From Sphingobacterium nematocida (GTDB lineage: Bacteria > Bacteroidota > Bacteroidia > Sphingobacteriales > Sphingobacteriaceae): a DNA stretch of 35,357 bases. Below the pieces are notes generated by a model, which ran no database searches, had not been told where the DNA came from, and saw only the letters and a program-made list of their open reading frames with translations. The stretch is taken from positions 1 through 35,357 of the forward strand of contig NZ_FUZF01000026.1 in NCBI RefSeq assembly GCF_900168125.1. The letters are read 5' to 3'. Made by a program: the position numbers and the translations under genes. The stretch's first letter is position 1; each line of letters opens with the position of its first letter. This document shows, in pieces, positions 25,819 through 35,151 of the stretch.

Positions 25819-28590
25819 TCAGTTTAATTGTATTGATTCATAGTTCGTTATTAAACCTTTAAGTCTTTCATTGGCTTCTACATCATAGGTTACGAATCCT
25901 GCATTTACCAATAATGAAGTACGTAGACTTTCTACCCACTTATTATATTTTTCTAGGGTGATGGTCTGTATATCTAAATTATTATTATCAAACAGTCGTG
26001 ATATTGCGATTTCAGATTCGTCATTCGGTTGCTTATTTGCGAAAAAAGTAGTTGCAGGAAATGTGTGTATAGCCTCTTCAATCTCATTTTCACTAAAAAA
26101 ATTAAGATCAAAATTGATTGCAAGATCGTTAATGATCAACGCAAAGGTTTCTGCTAAAAAGACTTCGTGTCCATGGTTAATTTGAATCTGAGAGATAACG
26201 TCATCTAGAATGCTTATAAGCTTCTCACTAATCTTCCTTTTATCCAATAATTGTTGATAGTGAGTTACAACAAAATCTAGACTACCTTTATTTAATCCGA
26301 GTTGAGTAAACGTTTTAAAGTTTTCAAGGCTAGCAATCTTGTTCTTCCAATAGTCCAATACTAACCTGGTGTAGTATTGTGACTTCGACTCGGACTTCGT
26401 GACTTCATACAAATCTTCTATTATTATATTGCTGTCTTGGAGAAAACTAATAACAGACGTCTCGTCATTAAGCCAAAACTTATTCTTCAGGACGGCAACT
26501 ACAGCATCTTTGGACTTCAAATTATTGAGTTCTACATATTGGCTTTTTAAAATAGCTGCAGGTGTATTTGTATCTAGGATCTTATCCGCAACTTCCACAA
26601 CCATATTTTGATTTAACAAATGATACAGGTCCAAGGGAACAAGTGAAATCGCATCGATAAAAGTGTTGAACAAACCCAAGTCTCTTGCAAGTAATGTATT
26701 GAACGACAACTGGAACTGATTCACCTTAGCCATATTGGATGTTCGTAGATTAGCTACGTCATCAGTATAAATAAATCGTATTAGATCTTGCTTAATCTCT
26801 TGAATAAGATTGTTTAATCTATTCAAGTAATGATTTGTCTTTGTTATGTTGTTAGATACATGAGCTAAATTGTGGATAATAAGTTGCGCTCCGTCGTGGT
26901 TCAAGGAGGCTGCTGCATTCCAAGATTGTTCGGGAGAGGTAAAATGCTTTTGGACAAAACCATAGTTGATAAAGGAAGATTTCAATTCGTTCATAAACCC
27001 AACTCTTTCTGGATTGACTTCCAACTCCTTATCATGAGCAGTGTATCCTAAAAAGGTATCTTCAGAGTACTTGAAGTCTCTTAACAAATAGAAGTTACTA
27101 AAATGTGGGCACGAGTGTGACCAGTTGGTATGCCAATCTCTACCTTGTGTAACTATCTCTTGCTCAAAAAATCTTTCAAACCGGATCTGCCATTTGTAAT
27201 CAAGACTGTCCTGACCAAAAGTATAGTTAACGTCATTGGTCGTGTCGAATCTTAACTGATTATTAAAAAACGTAAATATTACAAATAAGGGTGGTGTAGA
27301 AGCATTCTGTAATGCTGCACTCCTGTCATTAACATTATTTCCAATATTATTTGATATCCAATCTGCTAAAAGGGTCGGGATTTCGTTGACTTCAAGCTGC
27401 TTATCATTTGTACAGAATAGGAGATTATTAATATTAAAGTCGTCCGAGTATTTGTTAAAAAGATACGATACCTTTCCGCGGAGCAACATGGCATCTAAAT
27501 ATTTCTCTGATATTTCATTTTGGTCCAAAGGCATACGACTTCTGGCACCGGGAAAGTCCAACAGATCGGAATGATTAAGAAATTCGCGACTCTCGCTCAG
27601 TTCGCTTGGAATAGTAAGAACAAGTTCGGATATCAATGCGGCTAAAAAAGATATTGAAAGATTTACGGTGCTTCCGTCGCCCCTTTTCATTGTTGTAATG
27701 TTAGTACAACTTCTAAGTTCCTGAAGTCTTTTAACATCAAGGATCTCCCCGCAACCTCGCAAAACGTTGTCGAATGCTATGTAACCCGAATCTACGAATC
27801 CTAAAAGTTCGAGTTTTGATATTAATTCGTTAAAAAGTAAGGTAAATATCTCGCTCTTGTTCCAAAGGACACTGAAAACATCACTCCATTGTTGGGGGGA
27901 GTAATATTGAATAAGCTGCCCAACCCTTTCGAAAAAACGAGTCTCATACAATCCCTGAAAAAGAATCGTATGTTTGGATAAGTGCTTTTGAAAGTAGCTT
28001 TTAATCTCAAGCACATCGTACTCGGTCATATAGGATTGAGAAAGATTACCATGATTCTGTTCCAGTCCTGAAAGATGTTCCTCTAAATCTTTCTTGGTGA
28101 TAAATGTTGTAATTTTTTTCAGATCCAAGAAATAAGAATCCAATAGTATGTTAAGCACATCTTTTGCTGAAAGTATATTTATACGTATCGGATAATCTTC
28201 GAATAAAACCGTATTGTCTGCTGTAAACCTCGTAACTACACCAGTACTCTCTGCACCAGTACCGGGAGGATTTATATCTTTTAGAAAATCATATCTTGTT
28301 ACTCCATTATTTATATAAAATGGTTTACTTTGATCACTTAACAAATTCTTGATCAAATAGGATTTGCCAACTTGACTAGCACCAAATACCGCCATAACAG
28401 GTTTATTACCTATCCCCTTTTCTATTTTCTGAAGCGTATTAAGGTTGTTTTTAAGTTTCAACAATAATTGATTGCGCTCTTCAAACTTTAAATTTTGATC
28501 TACCCAGCTTACCGTATTATTTACTAAAACTATTTTGTCAGATATGACTTCTTTAATCTTTGCAATTTCCTCTTTAGAATAATTTTTCAT
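25819..28590 (-). CDS. SrfC-like large GTPase (Virul_Fac family)
   Basis: The frame opens with a TTG at 28599, but the ATG at 28590 follows a GGAG and is the better start (923 residues). G1 is GASQVGKS (about 70-77) in KPVMAVFGASQVGKSYLIKNL, G2 is probably the Thr of GAESTGVVTRF, and G3 is DLLDFPGARSR (about 343-353). The following strand is FVIFTFFNNQLRF (about 435-447), where family members normally have TKxD, so G4 looks degenerate. About 480 helical residues follow. SrfC proteins are dynamin-like or large GTPases encoded with SrfB in enterobacterial virulence loci. The length and domain order fit. The gene starts just after the SrfB-like stop (TAA at 28602-28604). Confidence 0.85.
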   Translation of the reverse strand: MKNYSKEEIAKIKEVISDKIVLVNNTVSWVDQNLKFEERNQLLLKLKNNLNTLQKIEKGIGNKPVMAVFGASQVGKSYLIKNLLSDQSKPFYINNGVTRYDFLKDINPPGTGAESTGVVTRFTADNTVLFEDYPIRINILSAKDVLNILLDSYFLDLKKITTFITKKDLEEHLSGLEQNHGNLSQSYMTEYDVLEIKSYFQKHLSKHTILFQGLYETRFFERVGQLIQYYSPQQWSDVFSVLWNKSEIFTLLFNELISKLELLGFVDSGYIAFDNVLRGCGEILDVKRLQELRSCTNITTMKRGDGSTVNLSISFLAALISELVLTIPSELSESREFLNHSDLLDFPGARSRMPLDQNEISEKYLDAMLLRGKVSYLFNKYSDDFNINNLLFCTNDKQLEVNEIPTLLADWISNNIGNNVNDRSAALQNASTPPLFVIFTFFNNQLRFDTTNDVNYTFGQDSLDYKWQIRFERFFEQEIVTQGRDWHTNWSHSCPHFSNFYLLRDFKYSEDTFLGYTAHDKELEVNPERVGFMNELKSSFINYGFVQKHFTSPEQSWNAAASLNHDGAQLIIHNLAHVSNNITKTNHYLNRLNNLIQEIKQDLIRFIYTDDVANLRTSNMAKVNQFQLSFNTLLARDLGLFNTFIDAISLVPLDLYHLLNQNMVVEVADKILDTNTPAAILKSQYVELNNLKSKDAVVAVLKNKFWLNDETSVISFLQDSNIIIEDLYEVTKSESKSQYYTRLVLDYWKNKIASLENFKTFTQLGLNKGSLDFVVTHYQQLLDKRKISEKLISILDDVISQIQINHGHEVFLAETFALIINDLAINFDLNFFSENEIEEAIHTFPATTFFANKQPNDESEIAISRLFDNNNLDIQTITLEKYNKWVESLRTSLLVNAGFVTYDVEANERLKGLITNYESIQLN

Positions 28591-28601
28591 CTGCTCCAAA
28601 C

Positions 28602-31600
28602 TTATAATACAAACTCACATGTGTCCAACCAATACCCTTCGACGTGTTCCAATGTCTGATATGTGAGTGAGAAGTACTTGGTCGATAGACTATTTCCATT
28701 TGCATTTTCTACCTGTGTAATCCTTACTATCTCTTTACTTTCGTCTATATCGCGTGAAAAAGAAACTGTTAAGGGCATATTTTGAAGAATATTACCTCGC
28801 TCGATATTAACCTGCTCCTTGTAAAAAGAAACATCTCTGTCAGGATATCGATGCCTTATGATATTTTCAATCTCTTGAAGATTTATATGAAGATTGTAAA
28901 GCGAAGAGTAGGGATAATTACGTGATATAAATTTGCTATGCCCAAACTGAAAAGGTAACTGCTTTACTAAAAAGCTTCGATCATTGACTTTCAATGACAA
29001 TATTTCTTCTTTAATATTTCCATTAAGTTTTACCACATAGTCTGCTGTGGAATCTATTGCTTGAGACAAGGATGTAGTATTTAACTTAAAGTCTTGCAGT
29101 TTGTTAAGTTTCCCTGACATCAATGCAATAATAGCACCTACACTTACTATCGTTTTAGGATCATTGATAACTCCTGTCGGATCAGCAAAAGGATACCATT
29201 TGCCAATCCAATAATTATTTAGATTTATAACATTATTAGGTGAACACGATAGGTATTGCTTAAATAGTGATTCGAAGCTGGACAATGAGGCTGGCTTACC
29301 AGAAAGAACCACAAAATCACATTCGTAATAATTGAGGACTACTGCAATCTGTCGTACCATTCTGTCAAATACAGCTCTAACTATGGTATTAACCGTAGCA
29401 CTTGACAAAGTCAATTTTACATCAAGAAAACTGAACCCGAAATGTTGCTCGAAATAGGCTACAAGTTCTTTATTCTTAAATTTAACTCCTGTAATGTCTT
29501 CAAATGTAGACTGTATTTCAGATTCAGTATTGGCTAACTCTAGACATTTATAAATTATGGGAATGGCTACTTGATGAATAAAGGCCTTACGCATCATTTT
29601 GGCTGCATACCCCATATTGTTTGTGTTTTCTCCAAAGAATCCACTTAGCTTATTTTGAACATCTTCAATACCCTTTTCTAAGGCATAACGTTCAAGGATA
29701 CCCATGCCTGACATCTCGGACGAACTTCCTTTTATTAGTATCTTGAGCACTAGTTCTTTTAATAGGTCATCACCAGCCAACTTAAAACTATCCCAAAACA
29801 ATGGTTTGGGCTCAAATCTCTGAAGGGTCAGCTCTTCATTTAATAGGTATTCATTGATCATTAAATCAGTCGTACCCGCTCCTATATCGATAGAACCTAT
29901 GCGAAGTTGGCTTTTTCTGTTAAAAAGAAAATGATCTATAACGTAATTATTACCTTTTAGCTTTTTGGCTAACAAGCTATAAACAAAAACCAATTGGCTA
30001 CAGGTAGCTTCGTCATAACTCCAATCTTGCCTGCTTTCTAACTGACTGATCCGCTTTGAAATATCTTTTATCGAAGGAATAATATCAGGTATGGTAAACC
30101 AGTTACTATTTTCGTCTTGATCGAAGTAAAACTTTTGGTAGTTTGCCAATAGAATACATGCTTCTTCAGCAGCTTTCCGAAGTGCAATCTGTTCATATTG
30201 GATCATTCCAGTGGGACATGAAATGGTGATTCGACGTATACTTCTTGGAACAGTCATCTCACCATGCTCCTCTCTAAATTTGAATGAATTAATCTGAGTA
30301 TGTGCGTGTATAAGTAACTCAAGAAAAACAAACTTCATAAGTGATCCCTTGGAGAAAAGAGATTTGCTTCCAAAAAAGCCGCCTTCATCTACTAGGGAAC
30401 CATCGGTATTTAGCTGTTCTGAAATCCCATTTAAATAAACTTTTTCAACCGACCTGGATCTAGTATAAGGATGATACTCCCATTCCCGCTCTGAAGGACT
30501 ATTATCCCACAAATAACGCTTTGGACTTGAATTATAAGTCTTTAACTCATAGCCTAAATCGAGATTTAGCATGGAGTTATTGATCAGTTCTTCTGCTTCA
30601 TAACCAATACGAACCATACTCGGGATGATAAACTTATTGTTGTGATAAATATCTTTACTTACATTCCCGAATTTAGAATCAGCGAAAACGACATTCATAG
30701 GAAAAGGTTTCTCATATTCCAAATGTGGCTGAGAATAGTCTTGAATAATAAGTTTTTTAACACTATCAAATTCAAAAGTACTGTCATCCTTACTTTCAAA
30801 AAGCAACGCACAAGTAGCAGAGTTGCCAATATCGACTACTAAATCGACTGTTTTCTTACGAACACCATCCGTAAAAAGTTGAACCTCTGGAAAATCTGGG
30901 TGAAATGACAGCCATTTAATAAGTAATATATAACTTCCTAAATACTCTTTGAATGGTTGTTCATACCGTCGCTCATCGTTTTTGCCGTAATATAAGTCTG
31001 CTAGATATTTATCTATCCATGCATTTGTAGATTTATTGGAATAAATCATTCGCGCTATGTTCATCTCCTTCGATTCCAATCTGAAAATATTTTCATCGGG
31101 ATTCAAACTCAATGTAGGACTTGTTTTATCTTGGTCATTACGTGCAAGAGTTGTATCAACAGCCACAACAATACTTGCTTTGTTAAAGTTTTCATCACAA
31201 GTGATATAGACCCGAACCCAGTCCGTTGGGTACAATACATCCTTATTTATAGAGTTGTCTTTAAAATAAGGTATTGGTATCCAACAATTTTGATAATTTT
31301 TTAAAACACGTTTTAGATTAGATTCCTCAAAACAGTCAAAGATCTGTGTACATGAAGATAGATCTACTTCATCTTTCAGTCTATTATTTATGAGAAACTC
31401 ATTTATTTCAAGCTCCTCTCTACGATAGTATTTTTCTTCACCTTGCTCATTAACTTTAAATAAGGGATCTAGAATAAAACTGAGTACATTTTTATCATAT
31501 GGCTGATGATAAAAAATACGATTTGTTTTCCCAAAACTCAGATCAATTGATACTTCGTATTTATAATACTGGATATTGGAATTTGCTATTAATGAAATTC

Positions 31601-31607
31601 TCTTCAT
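28602..31607 (-). CDS. SrfB-like actin/Hsp70-fold ATPase
   Basis: A 1001-residue protein. Phosphate-1 motif DIGNSATCALLF is at about 259-270, phosphate-2 DIGAGTTDLM at about 574-583 and the adenosine-type VVLSGKPA at about 766-773. These are the three nucleotide-binding motifs of the actin/Hsp70 superfamily, and their order and spacing fit SrfB (PF07520-type). The N-terminal 250 residues and the last ~180 are family-specific. SrfB is known from the srfABC virulence locus of Salmonella and relatives, but its biochemical role is not settled. Here it directly precedes the SrfC-like GTPase and lies 36 bases after the GYF-DUF805 gene. All three motifs are intact. Confidence 0.88.
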   Translation of the reverse strand: MKRISLIANSNIQYYKYEVSIDLSFGKTNRIFYHQPYDKNVLSFILDPLFKVNEQGEEKYYRREELEINEFLINNRLKDEVDLSSCTQIFDCFEESNLKRVLKNYQNCWIPIPYFKDNSINKDVLYPTDWVRVYITCDENFNKASIVVAVDTTLARNDQDKTSPTLSLNPDENIFRLESKEMNIARMIYSNKSTNAWIDKYLADLYYGKNDERRYEQPFKEYLGSYILLIKWLSFHPDFPEVQLFTDGVRKKTVDLVVDIGNSATCALLFESKDDSTFEFDSVKKLIIQDYSQPHLEYEKPFPMNVVFADSKFGNVSKDIYHNNKFIIPSMVRIGYEAEELINNSMLNLDLGYELKTYNSSPKRYLWDNSPSEREWEYHPYTRSRSVEKVYLNGISEQLNTDGSLVDEGGFFGSKSLFSKGSLMKFVFLELLIHAHTQINSFKFREEHGEMTVPRSIRRITISCPTGMIQYEQIALRKAAEEACILLANYQKFYFDQDENSNWFTIPDIIPSIKDISKRISQLESRQDWSYDEATCSQLVFVYSLLAKKLKGNNYVIDHFLFNRKSQLRIGSIDIGAGTTDLMINEYLLNEELTLQRFEPKPLFWDSFKLAGDDLLKELVLKILIKGSSSEMSGMGILERYALEKGIEDVQNKLSGFFGENTNNMGYAAKMMRKAFIHQVAIPIIYKCLELANTESEIQSTFEDITGVKFKNKELVAYFEQHFGFSFLDVKLTLSSATVNTIVRAVFDRMVRQIAVVLNYYECDFVVLSGKPASLSSFESLFKQYLSCSPNNVINLNNYWIGKWYPFADPTGVINDPKTIVSVGAIIALMSGKLNKLQDFKLNTTSLSQAIDSTADYVVKLNGNIKEEILSLKVNDRSFLVKQLPFQFGHSKFISRNYPYSSLYNLHINLQEIENIIRHRYPDRDVSFYKEQVNIERGNILQNMPLTVSFSRDIDESKEIVRITQVENANGNSLSTKYFSLTYQTLEHVEGYWLDTCEFVL

Positions 31608-31643
31608 TCTTTCTTAAGTGATGATAAATGTGTTGATGAAGTA

Positions 31644-32324
31644 CTATAGATTTCGTCCTTTGGGATTAGTACCATATTCATTGGTACCGACGCTACTATC
31701 ACCGAATGCCATCCAAAGCGTATAAAATGGAATTATTAAGTACCATCCTGAATTGCCTCTGTCGTGACAACGCTTTACTGCTTGGGCTACACTAAACCAA
31801 AGAAGTGGTATTAAAAATAATATAGCTATTGATGAACTACTATTCCCTTCTAAAAAAGCACCTATAATTACTGAAGTAATGTGAGTTACAAAGACCGTAA
31901 TCCACCACTCTGTTCTCCTAATCCTCCCCTTGCAACTAAAAGGAGCTTTAAAAAAACCAAGATTATCTATAACTGGTGTCTTATCCTCCGCTAAGATCTC
32001 TAAAACCTCTCCCTCAAGGAAGGACTTTGATTCTCTTGGGGAGATAGGGTGCTCAATTGAAGACGGGATAGAATCATCGACACCAGATTGATAACCGTAT
32101 GACGTATTGTCTTCAATTGATGATTTTAATTCATATGGTTCCTTCGGAACTTCTACTGGAGATTCAAAAACCTCTTGTAGTTCATCTAAATCTTTCGCAA
32201 ACTGCCATGAAGGTAATCCTTCAAACCAAATCAAAGTTTTTTTTGAAATGTTTTCAGTCCTCAGTTTTTGTAAAGAGAAAGGTCCAAATTTTTCGGATTT
32301 TTTTGCATAATAATACTCTCTCAT
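31644..32324 (-). CDS. GYF-domain plus DUF805 membrane protein, first long gene of the Srf-like operon
   Basis: A 226-residue protein. The N-terminal ~55 residues (YYAKKSEKFGPFSLQKL ... LPSWQFAKDLDELQEVF) form a GYF_2-type domain. A Ser/Pro/Glu-rich linker leads to a DUF805 domain (about 128-226): FSCKGRIRRTEWW, two or three TM helices, and KRCHDRGNSGW before GTNEYGTNPKGRNL, which is diagnostic. DUF805 proteins are small inner-membrane proteins of unknown role. The domain pair is common in Bacteroidota. It may anchor or sense for the downstream complex. Confidence 0.88.
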   Translation of the reverse strand: MREYYYAKKSEKFGPFSLQKLRTENISKKTLIWFEGLPSWQFAKDLDELQEVFESPVEVPKEPYELKSSIEDNTSYGYQSGVDDSIPSSIEHPISPRESKSFLEGEVLEILAEDKTPVIDNLGFFKAPFSCKGRIRRTEWWITVFVTHITSVIIGAFLEGNSSSSIAILFLIPLLWFSVAQAVKRCHDRGNSGWYLIIPFYTLWMAFGDSSVGTNEYGTNPKGRNL

Positions 32325-32335
32325 AACTCAAGCTA

Positions 32336-32458
32336 TTAGCATGTTAACTCATTAAAAATTAATGCATTCAAATTAAAAACACAACCAGTAGTTTCATAAG
32401 AATTCAAACCTGATCCAATAGTTATTATATGCTCACTCATTAAGAAGCTAACTGTCAT
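32336..32458 (-). CDS. Possible 40-residue leader protein in front of the Srf-like operon
   Basis: ATG at 32458 (or 32440) opens a short frame reading MTVSFLMSEHIITIGSGLNS... and ending NELTC, with its stop 11 bases before the start of the GYF-DUF805 gene. The frame has a balanced composition (Gly, Ser, Asn, Glu, Cys) and lies inside the predicted transcript, so it may be a real small protein or a leader that couples translation. No homologue recognised. Confidence 0.35.
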   Translation of the reverse strand: MTVSFLMSEHIITIGSGLNSYETTGCVFNLNALIFNELTC

Positions 32459-32590
32459 GAATTTGCTTACTAAATGCCTTGTAAATTTTTAGTGTCCGAA
32501 ACTACTTTATTAAAAAGATCAAATATTATGGGGATATAAAACTCCATGTCATGCTGTCAATTGTTTGGTATTTGTCCTTATTGGACATCA

Positions 32591-32634
32591 CAAATGTAGA
32601 GAAGCGTTAGCATCGTTTTTTACGGTATGCCGTA
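32591..32634 (-). promoter_or_regulatory. Promoter with inverted repeat for the Srf-like operon
   Basis: Read on the - strand, TACGG-CATA-CCGTA (32634-32621) is followed after exactly 22 bases by TACATTTG (32598-32591), a perfect match to the Bacteroidota -7 consensus TAnnTTTG. The layout is identical to that at 14398-14441. The predicted start of transcription near 32585 gives a leader of about 260 bases before the ATG at 32324. Confidence 0.62.
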
Positions 32635-32679
32635 ATTTGAAATTTATTTTTTAAAAAAATAAACAACTGTATTATAGGT

Positions 32680-32710
32680 ATATAAAATAAGGGAGGTAAA
32701 TACCTCCCTT
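32680..32710 (-). terminator. Rho-independent terminator of the response-regulator gene
   Basis: AAGGGAGGTA / TACCTCCCTT is a 10-bp perfect stem with a very short AA (or TT) loop at 32689-32710. On the - strand it is followed by ATTTTATAT. It lies about 54 bases after the stop of the response-regulator gene. Confidence 0.75.
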
Positions 32711-32763
32711 AGATTTTAGTTATGATTATAGTGCGTGTCACACACGCATAAATATCGTACGAC

Positions 32764-33429
32764 TTAGATAATGCCCTGCTCGCTGCAATACAGGAGCAAC
32801 TGTTCATTTTTTGTAAAACCGAGTACCGAACGTATATGGTTAAGACGCTTTTCGACACTGCTTAAGCTCGATGGCTTAATACCGCGTTCCTCCAGGTAAT
32901 CGGGGATCTCCTTCTGAGAAACACCGTCGGCAAGCAGGTTGATGATATGTACGTCAAAAGTGGTGAAGTCGTGACTATTTTTTTCTTGCATGATTTCTTT
33001 CACTTCGGGCGATTGATAGGTCTTGTGCTGATATACTGCCTCTAAGGCTTCTTTTATATATTGTGCATCTCGTCTTGCTTTACGCACATAGGCGTGTATG
33101 GTTTCGCTTTTAAAGAGATTGTCGATAAAGCGTGAGCGGCCTTCGGAAGATAATACGATGATCTTAAGGTCGGGCTGAGCTGCTATGGCGGCGGCAACCA
33201 AATCTTCTCCTCCGGAAAGCTTCTGGGGTGTCATATCGTCTTCGAATACAAGATCGGTGATCAATAGGTCGAATGGATCGCCATCCTTAATAGCTTTATT
33301 GATCCGCGCAAGCGCATCGTCGCAATAATAGACGTAATGAACGTCTTTGATGGCCAAGTCATGAAGTGTTTTCTGTATAGAAACATTGGCCATCTCTTGG
33401 TCCTCAGCAATAAGTACTTTTTTAAACAT
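32764..33429 (-). CDS. LuxR/NarL-type DNA-binding response regulator
   Basis: A 221-residue protein. Receiver domain: KVLIAEDQE (acidic pocket Glu9/Asp10), LLITDL with phosphoacceptor Asp59, VLSSEG and YVRKAR with the conserved Lys. A C-terminal helix-turn-helix (about 150-215) reads FDVHIINLLADGVSQKEIPDYL ... SSVEKRLNHIRSVLG. It is encoded 18 bases after the histidine-kinase gene and is surely its partner. LuxR-type regulators bind inverted repeats upstream of promoters. The TACGG-N4-CCGTA site 130-140 bases downstream of this gene is a candidate target by position only. Confidence 0.9.
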   Translation of the reverse strand: MFKKVLIAEDQEMANVSIQKTLHDLAIKDVHYVYYCDDALARINKAIKDGDPFDLLITDLVFEDDMTPQKLSGGEDLVAAAIAAQPDLKIIVLSSEGRSRFIDNLFKSETIHAYVRKARRDAQYIKEALEAVYQHKTYQSPEVKEIMQEKNSHDFTTFDVHIINLLADGVSQKEIPDYLEERGIKPSSLSSVEKRLNHIRSVLGFTKNEQLLLYCSEQGII

Positions 33430-33447
33430 GCTTTTGTTTTTTTTAAG

Positions 33448-35124
33448 TTACGCTATTGGAATATCGATCTTGATTTCTAATCCTTTTTCTTTTATGGAGT
33501 CAAAGATAATGTGCCCACCTAAACTATTTATACGGGAAACCATACTTTGCATACCGTTGCCTAAAATAGTTGCGTCGTTGACACCTACACCGTTGTCTCG
33601 ATAGGTTATCGCAAGATGCCCTGATGAGCGCATAAATTTGACTACGACGTTGTCGGCCCTGCTGTGCTTCTTCATATTGACCATGCATTCTAGCAACACG
33701 TGCCGTATTTCCTCTTTCATTCTGGGATTCACATCTTGCCATGTCTCGGCATCGTTTCCAACGGTAATAACCCGACGGGTATCGGTAGCATAGGAACGGA
33801 TGGATTCGGATAGTTCTTCATAATAAGGCTGGGTCAAGGCCTCGTAATCTTCTTCTGCCTCGTAGGATATATTACGAGATTTGTTATACATGACTTCTAG
33901 TCTGTCCAAGATTCCATCTCGATCGACCTCAGTCTTATTTTCAATCTCGGCCATAACTAGATAAATACCATTGGCTACTACATCGTGCACCCGGCGCGAT
34001 GTCTTGAGTTTGGATGCTTTGATCTGGTCTTGGGCTTCTAATTTTAGCCGTTGCTTGCGCTTCTTATAGTAGAAAACACCGCCAATGATCAACGCTAGGG
34101 CGGCAATGATTGCAGAGCGCTGTAGAACGATATTTTTTGCTTGGACGGCATTGTCCTTCTGAAGCATAAGATTCTCTGCCTTGTTCTTATCTACCTCATA
34201 GCGGATCACGGCAAACTGATTCTTGGCTGCAGCGCGCGCCTGTTGTACGCTATCTTGCAGAGTCTGATACCTATCGAAATAGGGTTGAACCTGATTAGCT
34301 GGGCTGAGCTTTATTAACTTGCGCAGTCCATTGAGCTGGTCGTCTGCACTATGTAATTGTAAGGCGATAGCATATCGTTTCTGCGCATATAGCAGCGCCT
34401 TAGTTTTGTCGCGTGGCTCATAGTACTCTGTAAGATGTGCGTAACTCGAATTTTGCCCCCAACGGTCCTCATTTGCTTGTCGAATCTGTAGCGCCTTTTT
34501 AAGATCGATGCCTGCATCGTAAGACGAATCGGTACGCCACTTGGTCTTTGCAAGATTGGTGAGTGCGCGTGCATAATCTACAGTCCCCTGTGGGGTCTGA
34601 AAGGTGATCTGTTGAAATATATCTAGTGCTGCGTTGTACTTGCGTGAGTCGAAAAGTGTTGCGGCTTTATTGTTTAGACAACGCAACAATGTAACACTGT
34701 CGGTTGAAAACTGTATAGCTCGGTCAGAAAAATGGATGGCTTTTTCGAAGTCTTTCAGTAGGGAGGTCGCATTGGCTAGGGTATTATAATTAAATGCCAA
34801 ATGGGGCCAATGTTCTGTATTATTGGTGTCTAAATAAGAAAATGTTTGCAATGAAGTCTCTTGTGCTCCAAAGTGGTCGCCCTGCTCACTAAGAAGAAGG
34901 GAACTTCGAATAAGACATGAGGCTACTCCTAGACTATCACCTGCTTGTATATATTCTTCTTTTGCCTTTTCAAAAGCGAGATAAGCACTGTCGGCTTTGC
35001 CGCTTTCTGCGTAGGATATGCCTTTTTTATAATAGGCATCGGCACTTTGAACGGGCTGTTGAACGTGCTCATTCCGGCAGGATAAAAATGTAACGAGCAG
35101 TATGATGAGGTAATGTTTTTTCAA
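33448..35124 (-). CDS. TPR-containing sensor histidine kinase with lipobox
   Basis: A 558-residue protein. MKKHYLIILLVTFLSC (Cys16) is a lipobox-like signal. A periplasmic TPR array follows (about 27-300), then a TM helix at about 337-353 (SAIIAALALIIGGVFYY) and a cytoplasmic kinase. The His of RRVHDVVANGIYLV (His380) is the HisKA_3-type phosphoacceptor, LLECMVNMKKHS is the N box (Asn483), DNGVGV is G1 (510-515) and GNGM is G2 (522-525). This is the NarX/LytS-like class that partners LuxR-type regulators, and the regulator gene follows. It appears to use more GC-rich codons than the genes to the left. Its signal is unknown. Confidence 0.9.
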   Translation of the reverse strand: MKKHYLIILLVTFLSCRNEHVQQPVQSADAYYKKGISYAESGKADSAYLAFEKAKEEYIQAGDSLGVASCLIRSSLLLSEQGDHFGAQETSLQTFSYLDTNNTEHWPHLAFNYNTLANATSLLKDFEKAIHFSDRAIQFSTDSVTLLRCLNNKAATLFDSRKYNAALDIFQQITFQTPQGTVDYARALTNLAKTKWRTDSSYDAGIDLKKALQIRQANEDRWGQNSSYAHLTEYYEPRDKTKALLYAQKRYAIALQLHSADDQLNGLRKLIKLSPANQVQPYFDRYQTLQDSVQQARAAAKNQFAVIRYEVDKNKAENLMLQKDNAVQAKNIVLQRSAIIAALALIIGGVFYYKKRKQRLKLEAQDQIKASKLKTSRRVHDVVANGIYLVMAEIENKTEVDRDGILDRLEVMYNKSRNISYEAEEDYEALTQPYYEELSESIRSYATDTRRVITVGNDAETWQDVNPRMKEEIRHVLLECMVNMKKHSRADNVVVKFMRSSGHLAITYRDNGVGVNDATILGNGMQSMVSRINSLGGHIIFDSIKEKGLEIKIDIPIA

Positions 35125-35151
35125 TTCAGTCGATTAATGTCCTGAAATTAC

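Larger units (their letters stand above)
32325..32763. other. 439-base leader/intergenic region of the Srf-like operon
   Basis: It contains, in the - direction, a terminator for the response-regulator gene (32680-32710), an inverted repeat plus -7 element (32591-32634), about 260 bases of predicted leader and a small open frame (32336-32458). No RNA family was recognised. Confidence 0.6.

Noticed and set aside
28591..28599. TTG start of the SrfC-like gene at 28599
   Set aside because: The ATG at 28590 follows a GGAG motif and is the better start. The extra three residues add nothing.
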